Part shown: positions 44,265 through 53,689 of the stretch, one piece after another
How the letters are laid out: every line of letters starts with the position of its first letter
How positions within the stretch are numbered: position 1 is the first letter of the stretch
Translations under genes and position numbers: made by a program
Notes under the pieces: generated by a model
The model's database searches: none
Told to the model about the DNA's origin: nothing
The model's input: the letters and a program-made list of their open reading frames with translations, nothing else
Assembly: GCF_001644035.1 (NCBI RefSeq)
Contig: NZ_LUUG01000065.1
Coordinates: 16,669 to 80,668 of the forward strand
Length of the DNA stretch: 64,000 nt
Origin: Methylomonas methanica
GTDB lineage: Bacteria > Pseudomonadota > Gammaproteobacteria > Methylococcales > Methylomonadaceae
Direction: 5' to 3'

Positions 44265-45881
44265 ATGCAATTACTAAAACCCAGCTGTCAATTTTTAAAA
44301 CCGGCCAAACTGGCATTGACAATCGCCGGCTTGTTAACGTTGAACGCGCCGGTATTTGCGGAAACCGTTGATGTGCCGCAAATGGAGCAAGGTATCCAGA
44401 TCGGTGATTTAGCGCCCGGACGCGCTATCGTCTGGAGCCGCGCTGACCGCCCCTCGCGCATGATGCTGAAATATGCCTATAACCCGCAGTTCAAGGATGC
44501 GGTCAGTCTCCGTGGTCCGTATGCACTGGCCGAAACCGATTTTACCGCTCGTCAAGACTTGACTGGTTTAGCCGATGGCAAAGACGTTTACGTGAAAGTC
44601 TGGTTTGAAGATTTGACCAATGCCCGTGGCAAAAGCGAACCGGTGGTTGGGCATTTTCATACTATCGGCAAGCGTGACGATATCCGTTTCGTCTGGGGCG
44701 GCGACACCGCCGGCCAAGGCTGGGGCATCAACGAAAGCTTTGGCGGCATGAAAATCTATGAAGCCATGCGCCAGGTGCAACCGCAGTTTTTCATTCAAAG
44801 TGGCGACAATGTGTATTCCGACGGCCCGATTCCTGAGAGCAAGCTGGCCGAGAATGGCCAGATTTGGACTAACGTAGTTACTCCGGAAGTGAGTAAAGTT
44901 GCGGAAACCTTGGACGAATTCCGTGGCCGCTACAAATACAATCTGTTGGATGAAAACGTCCGCCGTTTCAATGCCGAAGTGCCGCAAATTTGGCAGTGGG
45001 ACGATCATGAAGTGGTTAATAATTGGTCTGATTCCAAAGACTTGAGCACCGACCCGCGCTACACCGAAAAGAACGTGCCGACGCTGATTGCCCGCGCCAC
45101 CAAAGCCTTCCTGGAGTATGCACCGTTGCGTCCACACGACGCCGAAGAATCCGAGCGGATTTATCGCAAAATTTCCTACGGCAAACTGCTGGATGTGTTT
45201 GTGTTGGATATGCGCAGCTATCGTGGCCCTAACACCGCTAATCTGCAATCTGAAGAAAATGCCGAAACCGCCTTCCTCGGGGCAGAGCAAATGGCTTGGT
45301 TGCAGGAAGAATTAAAAAACTCTAAAGCCACCTGGAAAGTCATCTCCGCCGACATGCCGATTGGTTTGAATATCGGCGACGGTAACACCGCCCAAGGCCA
45401 GGCGCGTTGGGAAGCGGTTGCTAACGGCAACGACGGCGCTGCTGCGGGCCGCGAACTGGAAATTGCACGGTTGTTGAGCTTTATCAATCATGAGCATATC
45501 AACAATCTGGTTTGGCTGACTGCCGATGTCCATTACGCCGCGGCTCATTACTACGATCCAGCCAAGGCCGCGTCCAAAGATTTCGCGCCGTTCTGGGAAT
45601 TCGTCGCCGGTCCATTAAACGCCGGCTCCTTCGGGCCAAACAGCACGGACGGCACATTCGGTCCGCAAGTAGTTTTCTCTAAAGCGCCGCCAGCCGGCCA
45701 AGTCAATCTGTCGCCTTACGCCGGTTTGCAATTCTTTGGCGAAGTGAATATCGACAAAAAAAGCCGCGCGATGACTGTCGATTTCAAGGACATCGACGGC
45801 GCTGTGGTATTCAGCAAAACGCTTGCGGCGGAAGCCGAGCGTGAGCACGAGCACGATCATCACGACCGCGATCACGACTAA
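44265..45881 (+). CDS. phoD: PhoD-like alkaline phosphatase/phosphodiesterase, secreted
   Basis: A 538-residue exported metallophosphoesterase. Signal peptide residues about 1-35 (ending PVFA-ET); a twin-arginine pair is not present, so Sec export is likely. An N-terminal PhoD domain has GDLAPGRAIVWSRADRPSRM. The metallophosphatase core has GGDTAGQG, FFIQSGDNVYSDGP, WQWDDHEVVNNW, ADMPIGLN and VWLTADVHYAAAHYYDP. The extreme C-terminus is EREHEHDHHDRDHD, a His/Asp tail able to bind metal. ATG 44265 follows TAGGAGCAG. It is followed 84 bases later by the glpQ-like gene, so the pair probably serves phosphate scavenging from organic esters. Confidence 0.9.
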   Translation: MQLLKPSCQFLKPAKLALTIAGLLTLNAPVFAETVDVPQMEQGIQIGDLAPGRAIVWSRADRPSRMMLKYAYNPQFKDAVSLRGPYALAETDFTARQDLTGLADGKDVYVKVWFEDLTNARGKSEPVVGHFHTIGKRDDIRFVWGGDTAGQGWGINESFGGMKIYEAMRQVQPQFFIQSGDNVYSDGPIPESKLAENGQIWTNVVTPEVSKVAETLDEFRGRYKYNLLDENVRRFNAEVPQIWQWDDHEVVNNWSDSKDLSTDPRYTEKNVPTLIARATKAFLEYAPLRPHDAEESERIYRKISYGKLLDVFVLDMRSYRGPNTANLQSEENAETAFLGAEQMAWLQEELKNSKATWKVISADMPIGLNIGDGNTAQGQARWEAVANGNDGAAAGRELEIARLLSFINHEHINNLVWLTADVHYAAAHYYDPAKAASKDFAPFWEFVAGPLNAGSFGPNSTDGTFGPQVVFSKAPPAGQVNLSPYAGLQFFGEVNIDKKSRAMTVDFKDIDGAVVFSKTLAAEAEREHEHDHHDRDHD

Positions 45882-45965
45882 AACCACGTTGCCGGGGTGG
45901 TGTTTGCCGTCCGGCAGTTTCTCTGGTTAAGACATTTAACTTCAAGCAAAATAAGGACCCTATTC

Positions 45966-47219
45966 ATGTTGAAACCCACGTTATTGACTATTTCCATGCT
46001 AGCTTCACTCGGTGCGCAAAACAGTGCCCATGCCCTGCCGCACAGCGAACATCACGACCATGCCAATGCCGGCCCGCTGGTTATTGGCCATCGCGGCGCG
46101 TCCGGCTATCGCCCGGAACATACACTGGCCGGCTATGCCTTGGCGATTGAAATGGGCGCGGACTTTATCGAGCCCGATCTGGTGCTGACCAAGGATGGTC
46201 ATATGATTGCCCGCCACGAACCGATGATAGGCGGTACCACCGATGTGGCTAATCATCCGGAATTTGCTGATCGCAAAACCACCCGTATGGTCGACGGCTT
46301 TGTGGTGACCGATTGGTTTGCCAGCGACTTTACCTTGAAAGAAATCAAAACTCTGCGCGCCATCCAAACTCGCGGCCGTGATAATTCTTATGACGGCGAG
46401 TTTGAAATCCCAACCTTGAACGAAGTGATTGCGCTGGCCAAGCAGCAAAGCGAAAAAACCGGCCGCCGCATTGGCATTTATCCTGAAATCAAGCATTCCA
46501 CTTATCACGCCGATCTGAAGAACGCCAAGGGTAAGTCTTTATTTGGTAAGAATTTCTTCGAAGACAAACTGCTGAAAAAACTGCATAAGGAATACGGCAA
46601 CAGCGCTTGCGCACCGGTGTTTATCCAGTCATTCGAAGTCAGTAATCTGCAATATTTGAGCCGCAAGACCGACATCAAATTGGTGCAGCTGATCGATGCG
46701 GACGACGTCAACGCCGACGGCTCAATGTCGCTGGTTGCGCCGTATAAACAGCCGTATGACTTTGTCGTGAAAGGCGATCAACGTACTTTCGCCGATTTGC
46801 TGAGCAACGACGGTCTGGATTTTGTAAAAACCTACGCGGATGCGGTAGGTCCGTGGAAGCCTTATCTGGTGAAAACCGTAGCCGTCGATTTTGACCGCAA
46901 CGGCGACGGCAAAGTCAACATTAATGACCGTATTGTTGAAGGTAGCACCGGCGTAGTAGAAATGGCCCACGACAAAGGCTTGCTAGTGCACACCTGGACC
47001 TTCCGCAATGATGCCTCCGGTTACGGCTTTGCCGATCCGCAACAGGAAATGACTTATTACTTTGATTTGGGTGTGGATGGCTTGTTTACCGACTTCGCCG
47101 ACACCGCAGTAGCTGCGCGCGATGCGTCGATTAATGCGGAACATGCCGATTTTCTGGGACGTTGTGAATCTCGCGACGACGATGGACATGAAGGTCATGC
47201 GCGTCATCATGTTCGCTGA
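45966..47219 (+). CDS. glpQ: Glycerophosphodiester phosphodiesterase, secreted
   Basis: A 417-residue GDPD-family enzyme that splits glycerophosphodiesters to glycerol 3-phosphate and an alcohol. A signal peptide (ending NSAHA) is followed by SEHHDHAN. The catalytic GDPD motifs are VIGHRGASGYRPEHTLAGY, ADFIEPDLVLTKDG, ARHEP, GIYPEIKH and VHTWTFRND. An insertion carries DRNGDGKVNIND, a textbook EF-hand-type calcium loop. The tail GHEGHARHHVR is histidine-rich. ATG 45966 begins the signal peptide; the upstream open frame is non-coding. A good terminator follows. Confidence 0.93.
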   Translation: MLKPTLLTISMLASLGAQNSAHALPHSEHHDHANAGPLVIGHRGASGYRPEHTLAGYALAIEMGADFIEPDLVLTKDGHMIARHEPMIGGTTDVANHPEFADRKTTRMVDGFVVTDWFASDFTLKEIKTLRAIQTRGRDNSYDGEFEIPTLNEVIALAKQQSEKTGRRIGIYPEIKHSTYHADLKNAKGKSLFGKNFFEDKLLKKLHKEYGNSACAPVFIQSFEVSNLQYLSRKTDIKLVQLIDADDVNADGSMSLVAPYKQPYDFVVKGDQRTFADLLSNDGLDFVKTYADAVGPWKPYLVKTVAVDFDRNGDGKVNINDRIVEGSTGVVEMAHDKGLLVHTWTFRNDASGYGFADPQQEMTYYFDLGVDGLFTDFADTAVAARDASINAEHADFLGRCESRDDDGHEGHARHHVR

Positions 47220-47242
47220 TTTGTTGTAATTCTTTAAGGTAA

Positions 47243-47270
47243 AACCCGGCGCGGGCGGTGCCGGGTTTTT
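47243..47270 (+). terminator. Rho-independent terminator after glpQ
   Basis: AACCCGGC pairs with GCCGGGTT around a short GC-rich loop and is followed by TTTT, 24 bases after the stop codon: a canonical intrinsic terminator. Confidence 0.88.
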
Positions 47271-47655
47271 AGGTCTGTCCTTAAATTATGTGAGGCCTAG
47301 TTGGATATAAATCTACAAGTTGGTCTGTGGGTGAAAATGGGCAAGTTGCTAGTCTCCAAATCTCATGCCTTTCCCGTTGTTCCATAAGTTCTCTCTGGCA
47401 ATGGCCTGTTTTGGGCGTCACGTAAAAGTCTTTCCATATCCCCCAAGTACGATGGAATTAAACGTCGATAAATTTTACATTTTTTAGTGGAAGTTGAGTA
47501 TTCTTCTGGGTAATTTATAGCATAAAAGTCATATATATCAATTTATTAGCTATTTTTATTTTATATTGGCCCATATTTTGCTTTATTGTAGAGGCGTGCA
47601 GCCATTTTAGCTGCTGCCATTGAAAATTTAACTTCTACTTAATTCTGGAGATACT
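47271..47655 (+). other. AT-rich spacer before PEP-CTERM gene
   Basis: A 385-base AT-rich stretch without a gene. It probably contains the promoter of the PEP-CTERM gene, whose ribosome binding site CTGGAGATAC lies just before the ATG. Confidence 0.4.
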
Positions 47656-48453
47656 ATGAAAACCAATGCTTTTGCGGCGCTTGTTGCTGCTGTGCTACTA
47701 ACCCCAGCCGCACATGCGGGATTTGTGAATGGTAATTTTGAAACCGGCGATGCGAGTGGTTGGACAACTGGTGGAGGCTTCAGAGGCAATGAACTGAACT
47801 CAACTTTGGATCCTGTCAATTACCTGCCAGGAGGCGCTAATTACAGTTCTTCTATAAATCATTCCGCTATTGTGACTGCTGGTTTTGATGCAAATACCGG
47901 AAATAATCTTAACCGGGTATACAGCGGCAATTATTCTTATCGTGTTGAAGATACTGCCATTGGCGGTTACGGTTCCGCAATCACGCAAACTGTAAGTAAT
48001 TATCAAGACAGCAGTATTTTCTTTGCATGGGCGGCAGTATTGCAAGGTGCGCATGGTGTCAATGATGCTGCAACTTTCAAATTAACTTTAACAGATTTGA
48101 CCAGTATGACGGTCTTGGTAAATAGAGAATATAACGCAGCCACTACTGGTAGCGGCGTTGATAGCCGTTTTACACTTTCTTCAACCGGTTACTATTACAC
48201 CTCTTGGCAAGTAGAGCAGTTGACCAACCTTACTCTCGGCCATACTTATCAGCTGAGCTTATTGGCTGCGGACTGCGAGCCAACCGGGCACAGAGGCTAT
48301 GTCTATCTCGACGGTTTCGGTGCTGTGACTCCTCCGGTGGTGGATAACGGCACCGTTCCAGAGCCAGGTACCTTGGCTCTGTTAGGTGGCGGTTTGTTGG
48401 GTATGACCCGTTTGGCGCGTCGTAACGGTAAGGTTAACGTGATCGCCGCTTAA
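47656..48453 (+). CDS. PEP-CTERM sorting-domain protein
   Basis: A 265-residue secreted protein. Signal peptide MKTNAFAALVAAVLLTPAAHA, then a lectin-like beta-rich body beginning FVNGNFETGDASGWT, a start shared by many PEP-CTERM proteins. The C-terminal VPEPGTLALLGGGLLGMTRL followed by ARRNGK is the classic PEP-CTERM signal recognised by exosortase. Probably displayed on or released from the cell surface within exopolysaccharide. The body's ligand is unknown. It differs in signal type from the VPxP-VWLFG protein at 33652. Confidence 0.9.
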   Translation: MKTNAFAALVAAVLLTPAAHAGFVNGNFETGDASGWTTGGGFRGNELNSTLDPVNYLPGGANYSSSINHSAIVTAGFDANTGNNLNRVYSGNYSYRVEDTAIGGYGSAITQTVSNYQDSSIFFAWAAVLQGAHGVNDAATFKLTLTDLTSMTVLVNREYNAATTGSGVDSRFTLSSTGYYYTSWQVEQLTNLTLGHTYQLSLLAADCEPTGHRGYVYLDGFGAVTPPVVDNGTVPEPGTLALLGGGLLGMTRLARRNGKVNVIAA

Positions 48454-48555
48454 TTAAGGTGTCGTAAACAGCCTGAAGATTGGAAAGGGCAGTTGGAAAA
48501 ATCTGAATGCCCGTTCATGATGTTAGTTTTATCTTTCAGGCAGTTTCTTTGAGAT

Positions 48556-48581
48556 GTACCGCAGACTTCGGTTTGCGGTAC
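48556..48581 (+). terminator. Hairpin between convergent genes
   Basis: GTACCGCA and TGCGGTAC (with one-base offset in the loop) form a strong stem between the PEP-CTERM gene and the convergent thioredoxin-fold gene. A T-run is lacking, but the position suits a bidirectional terminator. Confidence 0.5.
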
Positions 48582-48617
48582 TCGATGTCAAGCTGACGCC
48601 TCCGAACAGTTTGAGCG

Positions 48618-49400
48618 TTACCGGCGGGTGTTAGGATTCGGAAAAAATAGTTGCTGCTTAATTTTCTCACGTAGCAATGCGAGAGCCTGGTGATCATCCC
48701 AGCCGCTCATAGTAGAGCCGTCCGCGAAGACGACGATAGGTGTCGCCATTCGCCCCATCCCAAAGAAAAATCCAATATCGTTCATCATTTCGTGCGGATA
48801 TGAACAACCCGGGCTAGCAGGTTCGCTAGGTGCATTTTCGCGCATCATTGCCTGCCAGGATTTTGCGGCATTGCTAGAACAATAAATATTGGCTGCTCGC
48901 CGGTAGCCTTCTTCGGTTAATCCAACCGGTGCAACAAAAGCGGAAACATCTTCTTGCTCAAAGGCTCTTTCAAGTTTTCGGCAAAATGGACAATCCGGAG
49001 CCGACCAAATTACCGCCACTGCCGGTTTTCGGCGTTGAATAAAAATAAGATTTTCAAATGGCAGATACTTGATCTGCTCTTTCAGCCAATTTCTTTTTCC
49101 TTCTGAGTTGCTTTCCAATGGGGAGCGAATGCTCCAGCCTTGAGACCTTACATTTCCCAGCCAAGCCATATCTTCTCGAAAATAGGCGGAAGGAGAGCCC
49201 GGCTGCCCCGAGCGGACCGCATAAAAGCCCGGAAAAATAGTGGGTTCGATGTGGTGTCCTTCCCGCAACGCTACACGTGTTTCTCGTTCGAACGCGGTTT
49301 TAGCTTTGGGTAGGTCAGGTTTCCAAGAGGGGCTGTCAGCAAGCGTGCTTTGGCCTGCTATACAAAGGGTCGCGATTAAAAAGCCTTTTAATGTACTCAT
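48618..49400 (-). CDS. Periplasmic thioredoxin-fold protein, DsbC/DsbG-like
   Basis: A 260-residue exported protein (signal peptide ending STLA-DS). A long N-terminal region without recognised domain is followed by a thioredoxin fold with active site APDCPFCRKLERAFE (CxxC) and the cis-proline loop RMATPIVVFADGSTMSGW. This arrangement recalls DsbC/DsbG-type thiol-disulfide proteins, which isomerise or reduce periplasmic disulfides. The N-terminal half differs from the DsbC dimerisation domain, so the partner is unknown. Extra cysteines (YCSSN, PGCSYPH) lie between the CxxC and cis-Pro. Confidence 0.8.
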   Translation of the reverse strand: MSTLKGFLIATLCIAGQSTLADSPSWKPDLPKAKTAFERETRVALREGHHIEPTIFPGFYAVRSGQPGSPSAYFREDMAWLGNVRSQGWSIRSPLESNSEGKRNWLKEQIKYLPFENLIFIQRRKPAVAVIWSAPDCPFCRKLERAFEQEDVSAFVAPVGLTEEGYRRAANIYCSSNAAKSWQAMMRENAPSEPASPGCSYPHEMMNDIGFFFGMGRMATPIVVFADGSTMSGWDDHQALALLREKIKQQLFFPNPNTRR

Positions 49401-49604
49401 GTGATTTTTGATGTCAGATTTCTTTACAAGACATTGTCAGAAATGTCCGGCAGGTGATTTCAGCGTCTGCGGTTTTTGCAGATGCTATTCGGAGTAGGAA
49501 TTTAACGCTGTTGGGGTCATTTTGATAAGACCAACCGATCTGACGGGCCGCTATTTTATCTCTACTGCTGCGCGGTTATTAAATATATTCCTGGCATTTT
49601 ACAG

Positions 49605-49626
49605 CCATTTGACATCGATCAAATGG
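49605..49626 (+). promoter_or_regulatory. FNR/ANR-type binding site
   Basis: CCATTTGA and TCAAATGG are perfect eight-base dyad arms six bases apart, and the core TTGAC-ATCG-ATCAA matches the FNR consensus TTGAT-N4-ATCAA at nine of ten positions. It lies 121 bases before the small lipoprotein gene and between two divergent genes. An Fnr-like regulator is encoded just downstream at 49919-50668. Regulation of the lipoprotein gene by oxygen is inferred. Confidence 0.65.
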
Positions 49627-49747
49627 CCTTGTCCGATCAATGTCATGATGTTGTCCAAGCCTTATGGCTTGAAGTGCGTCTCCTTTGATAACGCGCTGGG
49701 GCGCGGCAAAGGCGAATTATAAAAACATCGTCACAACCGGAAAACTT

Positions 49748-49867
49748 ATGAAATTAATCAGCCAAGTATTATTGTTAGTTATCGCAGTAACCACCCTGGC
49801 CGCATGCGGCGAGCAAGGTGTTGGCCCGAGCAAACCAAAAGCTGATTCCTCTAAAGAAATTAAATAA
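49748..49867 (+). CDS. Very small lipoprotein
   Basis: A 39-residue product: MKLISQVLLLVIAVTTLAAC with lipobox LAAC (Cys20), then only 19 mature residues rich in Lys, Ser and Pro (GEQGVGPSKPKADSSKEIK). Such tiny lipoproteins occur singly in many proteobacteria with no known role. An FNR-type box lies upstream. The ATG chosen begins the signal sequence. Confidence 0.7.
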   Translation: MKLISQVLLLVIAVTTLAACGEQGVGPSKPKADSSKEIK

Positions 49868-49918
49868 GCGGCTTTAGCTTGGAACGCGATATTGCCGTGT
49901 CTTTGCAGTCCGGCAATA

Positions 49919-50668
49919 TCAATCCGAGAGGCCGGCGTAGGCATTGCAATTTACAGTGCAAGAGTTAACCACGGTTTTCAGTGCGCTTAAATTGTGGATT
50001 TTTATCCCGCGTTGCTTAACGGAAATAATGCCTTGTTGGCTTAAATAAGCTAACTGCCGGCTGACAGTTTCAATCGTCAGACCCAGAAAATTGGCAATAT
50101 GCAAACGGCTCATCGTTAAATTGAATGATGTGCTGGAAAAACCCAATGCTGCATAGCGTTGTGAGAGCATCAATAGAAAAGTGGCCATCCGTTCCTTAGC
50201 GGAGCGATGTCCAAGCAAGATAATCTTGTCGTGATCGGACGCAATTTCCTTACCCAAAATTCGCATCAGCTGGCTGTGTAAGCTAGGGATCTTGCCGCAT
50301 AGTTCGTTGAGATTGCTTAACGGCAATTCGCAAACCGAGGCGGTTTCCAACGCAACAGTCGAGCAGGTAAATCGCCCATATTGCAGCGAATCCAGCCCCA
50401 TTAATTCGCCGGGCAAATAAAAGCCCATGGTTTGTTCTTCGCCTTCTGCGTTGGCCATAAAACTCCGGAAAGAGCCGGATTTGATTGCATACAAACTTCT
50501 GCACGTATCGCCTTGCCGATAGAGTAAATCGTCAATCCGCAGCGGCCGCCGTTCGCGAATTATATTCACCAGTTCTTCGACTTCTGACTGTTGTAAACCA
50601 AAGGGCAAGCATAATTCGGACAGCTTGCAGGTTTGGCAAGTGACCTTGGTGGAGTTGGTTTCAGTCAC
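49919..50668 (-). CDS. fnr: FNR/ANR-family oxygen-responsive regulator
   Basis: A 249-residue CRP/FNR regulator. The N-terminal cysteine cluster (TCQTCKLSELC) and a further Cys in GRFTCSTVALE correspond to the four ligands of the FNR 4Fe-4S cluster. A cyclic-nucleotide-binding-like fold precedes the HTH, whose recognition helix TIETVSRQLAYL has the E-x-x-SR pattern that reads TTGAT-N4-ATCAA. Oxygen would dissolve the cluster and inactivate the protein. The FNR-type box at 49605 is a plausible target. Extra C-terminal cysteines (NSCTVNCNAYAG) are unusual. Confidence 0.93.
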   Translation of the reverse strand: MTETNSTKVTCQTCKLSELCLPFGLQQSEVEELVNIIRERRPLRIDDLLYRQGDTCRSLYAIKSGSFRSFMANAEGEEQTMGFYLPGELMGLDSLQYGRFTCSTVALETASVCELPLSNLNELCGKIPSLHSQLMRILGKEIASDHDKIILLGHRSAKERMATFLLMLSQRYAALGFSSTSFNLTMSRLHIANFLGLTIETVSRQLAYLSQQGIISVKQRGIKIHNLSALKTVVNSCTVNCNAYAGLSD

Positions 50669-50900
50669 GTTTGCCCTTGGTTAATGTCGCTGTTAATTGC
50701 ATAGTAACAGAGCTTGTTAAATTACATGCCTTGCCTTGTGCTCGCACGAGAATTTTCCCCGTCTTTCTTGAGCCGGCCAGGTTTGTTTAACTGACTGCAT
50801 CCTATTTCCGATACGCCATCCTTTCGTGACTATGGTATTTTAGCGACCCTATATCGCGCCGCCATTCGCCGGCTTACAACACAGGAATATTCGCAAAACA

Positions 50901-53138
50901 ATGGGTGTACAGGAAAACTTCGAACAACTCCCGCTAAAAGAATTTACCGAAAAAGCCTACCTGGATTATTCCATGTACGTGATTTTGGACCGGGCTTTGC
51001 CGCATATCGGCGATGGCCTGAAGCCGGTACAACGCCGCATCGTGTATGCGATGTCGGAACTGGGTTTGACCGCGCTGGCCAAGTACAAAAAATCGGCACG
51101 TACCGTCGGTGACGTGCTGGGTAAATACCATCCGCATGGTGATTCTGCTTGCTACGAAGCCATGGTGTTGATGGCGCAGGACTTTTCTTATCGTTATCCG
51201 TTAATCGATGGCCAGGGCAACTGGGGTTCTCCAGATGATCCGAAATCTTTCGCTGCAATGCGGTATACCGAATCCCGGTTAACCGCCTATGCGCAAACCC
51301 TGCTCAGCGAATTGGGTCAAGGCACGGTGGACTGGACCGACAATTTCGACGGCACCTTGAAAGAGCCCAGCCTGATGCCGGCCCGCTTGCCGAATGTGCT
51401 GTTGAACGGCACCATGGGCATTGCTGTGGGTATGGCCACCGACATTCCGCCGCACAATCTGCGCGAAGTCGCCAACGCCTGCCTGCAATTACTGGACGAT
51501 CCTGAAACGTCACTCGAAAACTTGCTGACGCATATCAAGGGGCCGGATTATCCAACGGATGCCGAAATCGTCACGGCTAGCGCCGAGATTCACAAAATGT
51601 ATGCGACCGGCAATGGCTCGGTGAAGATGCGTGCCAAATATGAGCTGGAAGATGGCAACATCGTCATCACCGCTTTGCCGCATCAAGTCTCCGGCGCCAA
51701 GTTGCTGGAACAAATTGCCGCACAAATGCTGGCAAAAAAGCTGCCAATGATCGAGGATTTACGCGACGAATCCGATCACGAAAATCCAACTCGCCTATTA
51801 GTTATTCCCAAGACCAAGCGCATCGATGTCGATGCGGTAATGTCGCATTTATTCGCTACTACAGACCTGGAGAAAAATTATCGGGTCAATATGAATATGA
51901 TCGGTTTGAACGGCAAGCCGCAGGTTAAGAATTTGCGCATGATTCTGACCGAATGGATCAGCTTCAGAACCGAAACCGTACGCCGCCGTTTGCAATATCG
52001 CTTGGATAAGGTGCTGGCACGTTTACATATTCTGGAAGGTTTGCTGATTGCCTATCTGAATATCGACGAAGTAATCGCGATTATCCGCAGAGAAGATCAT
52101 CCCAAGCCGGTTTTGATGGCCCGGTTTGGCTTGAGCGACTTGCAGGCGGAAGCAATTCTGGAACTGAAGCTGCGCCACTTGGCCAAGCTGGAGGAAATGA
52201 AGATTCGCGGCGAACAGGACGAGTTGGAGCAGGAGCGCCAAGCGTTGGAAAAAACTTTGGGTTCCGAACGTTTGCTGAATCGTCTGATCCGCAAGGAAAT
52301 CGAGCGCGATGCGGAAAAATACGGCGACGAACGTCGATCGCCCATCGTTGCCCGCGATGCCGCGCAAGCCTTGGATACCACCGAGCTAATCGCCAACGAA
52401 CCGGTCACCATTATTTTGTCGCAAAAAGGCTGGATACGCGCTGCCAAGGGTTACGACATCGAAGTGGAAAGCCTGAGTTATCGTGCCGGCGATGGGCATT
52501 TATCGTCGGCAAAAGGCCGGACTACTCAGCCGGCGTATGTGTTGGATTCCACGGGGCGCGTCTATACGATTACTACGCACGATCTGCCGTCCGCGCGTAG
52601 TCAGGGTGAGCCGCTGACCGGTAGACTTAATCCGCCGCCAGGCAGTTTGTTCACCGATGTGTTTACCGGGCAGCCTGATGATTGGTTATTGATTGCCAGC
52701 AATGCCGGTTACGGCTTTCGGGTTCAAGTAAAAGAGCTGCAAAGTAAAAATAAGGCTGGTAAAGCGTTGTTGAGCTTACCGACAGGAGCAAAAGTTTTGA
52801 CCCCCGCGCCTATTCCGAACGGTCTCGACTTGCTGGCGGTTGCAACGTTGCAGGGAAGGTTGCTGATATTTCCGGCGCTGGATCTGCCGGAGCTGGCGAA
52901 AGGCAAGGGCAATAAGCTGATCCAAATTCCCGGTGGGGACTTAGTTTCCGGCAAGGATGTGGTGGTTGCGGTAACAGCGTTGTCGGCGAATAGCGAATTG
53001 AAAATCGTCTCCGGCAAACGACACGTTACACTCAAGGCTATGGATATTGCTCAATACACCGGTCATCGCGCCAATCGCGGCACAGCATTGCCGCGCGGCT
53101 TCCAAAAAGTGGACGGACTGGAGTGTGTTGTCGCTTAA
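50901..53138 (+). CDS. parC: DNA topoisomerase IV subunit A
   Basis: A 745-residue type IIA topoisomerase subunit that cuts and rejoins DNA to decatenate chromosomes with ParE. Catalytic tyrosine in [11 protein letters not shown]; the quinolone-resistance region reads [17 protein letters not shown] with the sensitive-type Ser and Glu. [15 protein letters not shown], a coiled-coil [17 protein letters not shown] and a C-terminal beta-pinwheel without a gyrase box (GQRRKGG type) identify ParC rather than GyrA. parE is not adjacent. Confidence 0.95.
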   Translation: MGVQENFEQLPLKEFTEKAYLDYSMYVILDRALPHIGDGLKPVQRRIVYAMSELGLTALAKYKKSARTVGDVLGKYHPHGDSACYEAMVLMAQDFSYRYPLIDGQGNWGSPDDPKSFAAMRYTESRLTAYAQTLLSELGQGTVDWTDNFDGTLKEPSLMPARLPNVLLNGTMGIAVGMATDIPPHNLREVANACLQLLDDPETSLENLLTHIKGPDYPTDAEIVTASAEIHKMYATGNGSVKMRAKYELEDGNIVITALPHQVSGAKLLEQIAAQMLAKKLPMIEDLRDESDHENPTRLLVIPKTKRIDVDAVMSHLFATTDLEKNYRVNMNMIGLNGKPQVKNLRMILTEWISFRTETVRRRLQYRLDKVLARLHILEGLLIAYLNIDEVIAIIRREDHPKPVLMARFGLSDLQAEAILELKLRHLAKLEEMKIRGEQDELEQERQALEKTLGSERLLNRLIRKEIERDAEKYGDERRSPIVARDAAQALDTTELIANEPVTIILSQKGWIRAAKGYDIEVESLSYRAGDGHLSSAKGRTTQPAYVLDSTGRVYTITTHDLPSARSQGEPLTGRLNPPPGSLFTDVFTGQPDDWLLIASNAGYGFRVQVKELQSKNKAGKALLSLPTGAKVLTPAPIPNGLDLLAVATLQGRLLIFPALDLPELAKGKGNKLIQIPGGDLVSGKDVVVAVTALSANSELKIVSGKRHVTLKAMDIAQYTGHRANRGTALPRGFQKVDGLECVVA

Positions 53139-53331
53139 CACTTTGCCTGCGTGAGATCTTATTATTGAGGCTTTCAACGCTTTTTTGGAGTTTTTTGTGC
53201 CAGCTATTTGAGGGCTAAAATCGGGTTATCAGATCAATGTGAAAAAATCTGTTGACGTAAGTAATCGATGTCTTTATCATAGTTATCTTTCTGGAGTGCT
53301 TCCGCTCTTCGGGATAATAAGAAGGTCAATT

Positions 53332-53408
53332 CGGGGTATAGCGCAGTCTGGTAGCGCGTCTGCTTTGGGAGCAGAATGTCGGGAGTTCGAATCTCTCTAC
53401 CCCGACCA
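53332..53408 (+). tRNA. tRNA-Pro (anticodon TGG)
   Basis: A 77-base cloverleaf from CGGGGTA to TACCCCG-ACCA with acceptor pairing, D-arm GCGCAGTCTGGTAGCGC, anticodon loop CTTTGGGAG centred on TGG, T-arm GGGAGTTCGAATCTCTC, and encoded CCA. Confidence 0.97.
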
Positions 53409-53414
53409 AGATTT

Positions 53415-53491
53415 GCGCTTGTAGCTCAGCTGGATAGAGCATCGGCCTTCTAAGCCGAGGGTCGCAGGTTCGAGTCCTGCCAAGCGTGCCA
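53415..53491 (+). tRNA. tRNA-Arg (anticodon TCT)
   Basis: A 77-base cloverleaf, GCGCTTG pairing with CAAGCGT (one G-T end pair), anticodon loop CTTCTAA with TCT, T-loop GGTTCGAGTCC, encoded CCA. It follows tRNA-Pro by six bases, so they share a transcript. Confidence 0.96.
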
Positions 53492-53511
53492 TCGCAAAAA
53501 TTCATCATTAT

Positions 53512-53588
53512 GGTGAGCGTAGCTCAGTTGGTAGAGTCCCGGATTGTGATTCCGGTTGTCGTGGGTTCGAGCCCCATCGTTCACCCCA
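53512..53588 (+). tRNA. tRNA-His (anticodon GTG)
   Basis: A 77-base gene including the extra 5' G of tRNA-His (GGTGAGCG pairing with CGTTCACC), anticodon loop ATTGTGATT, T-loop GGTTCGAGCC, encoded CCA. It is last in the tRNA cluster and next to a decayed integrase. Confidence 0.97.
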
Positions 53589-53689
53589 ATAAATTCAACA
53601 GCTCACAATTGTTGATAGTCTCAGAAAATCTTTCTGGTAGCAAAGCTTGTAATAAACGATTATTCGTTTGATGGCTCTACTGTCTTTAA

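Noticed and set aside
53239..53671. Short frames across the tRNA cluster
   Set aside because: They are translations through tRNA genes and have no coding support.
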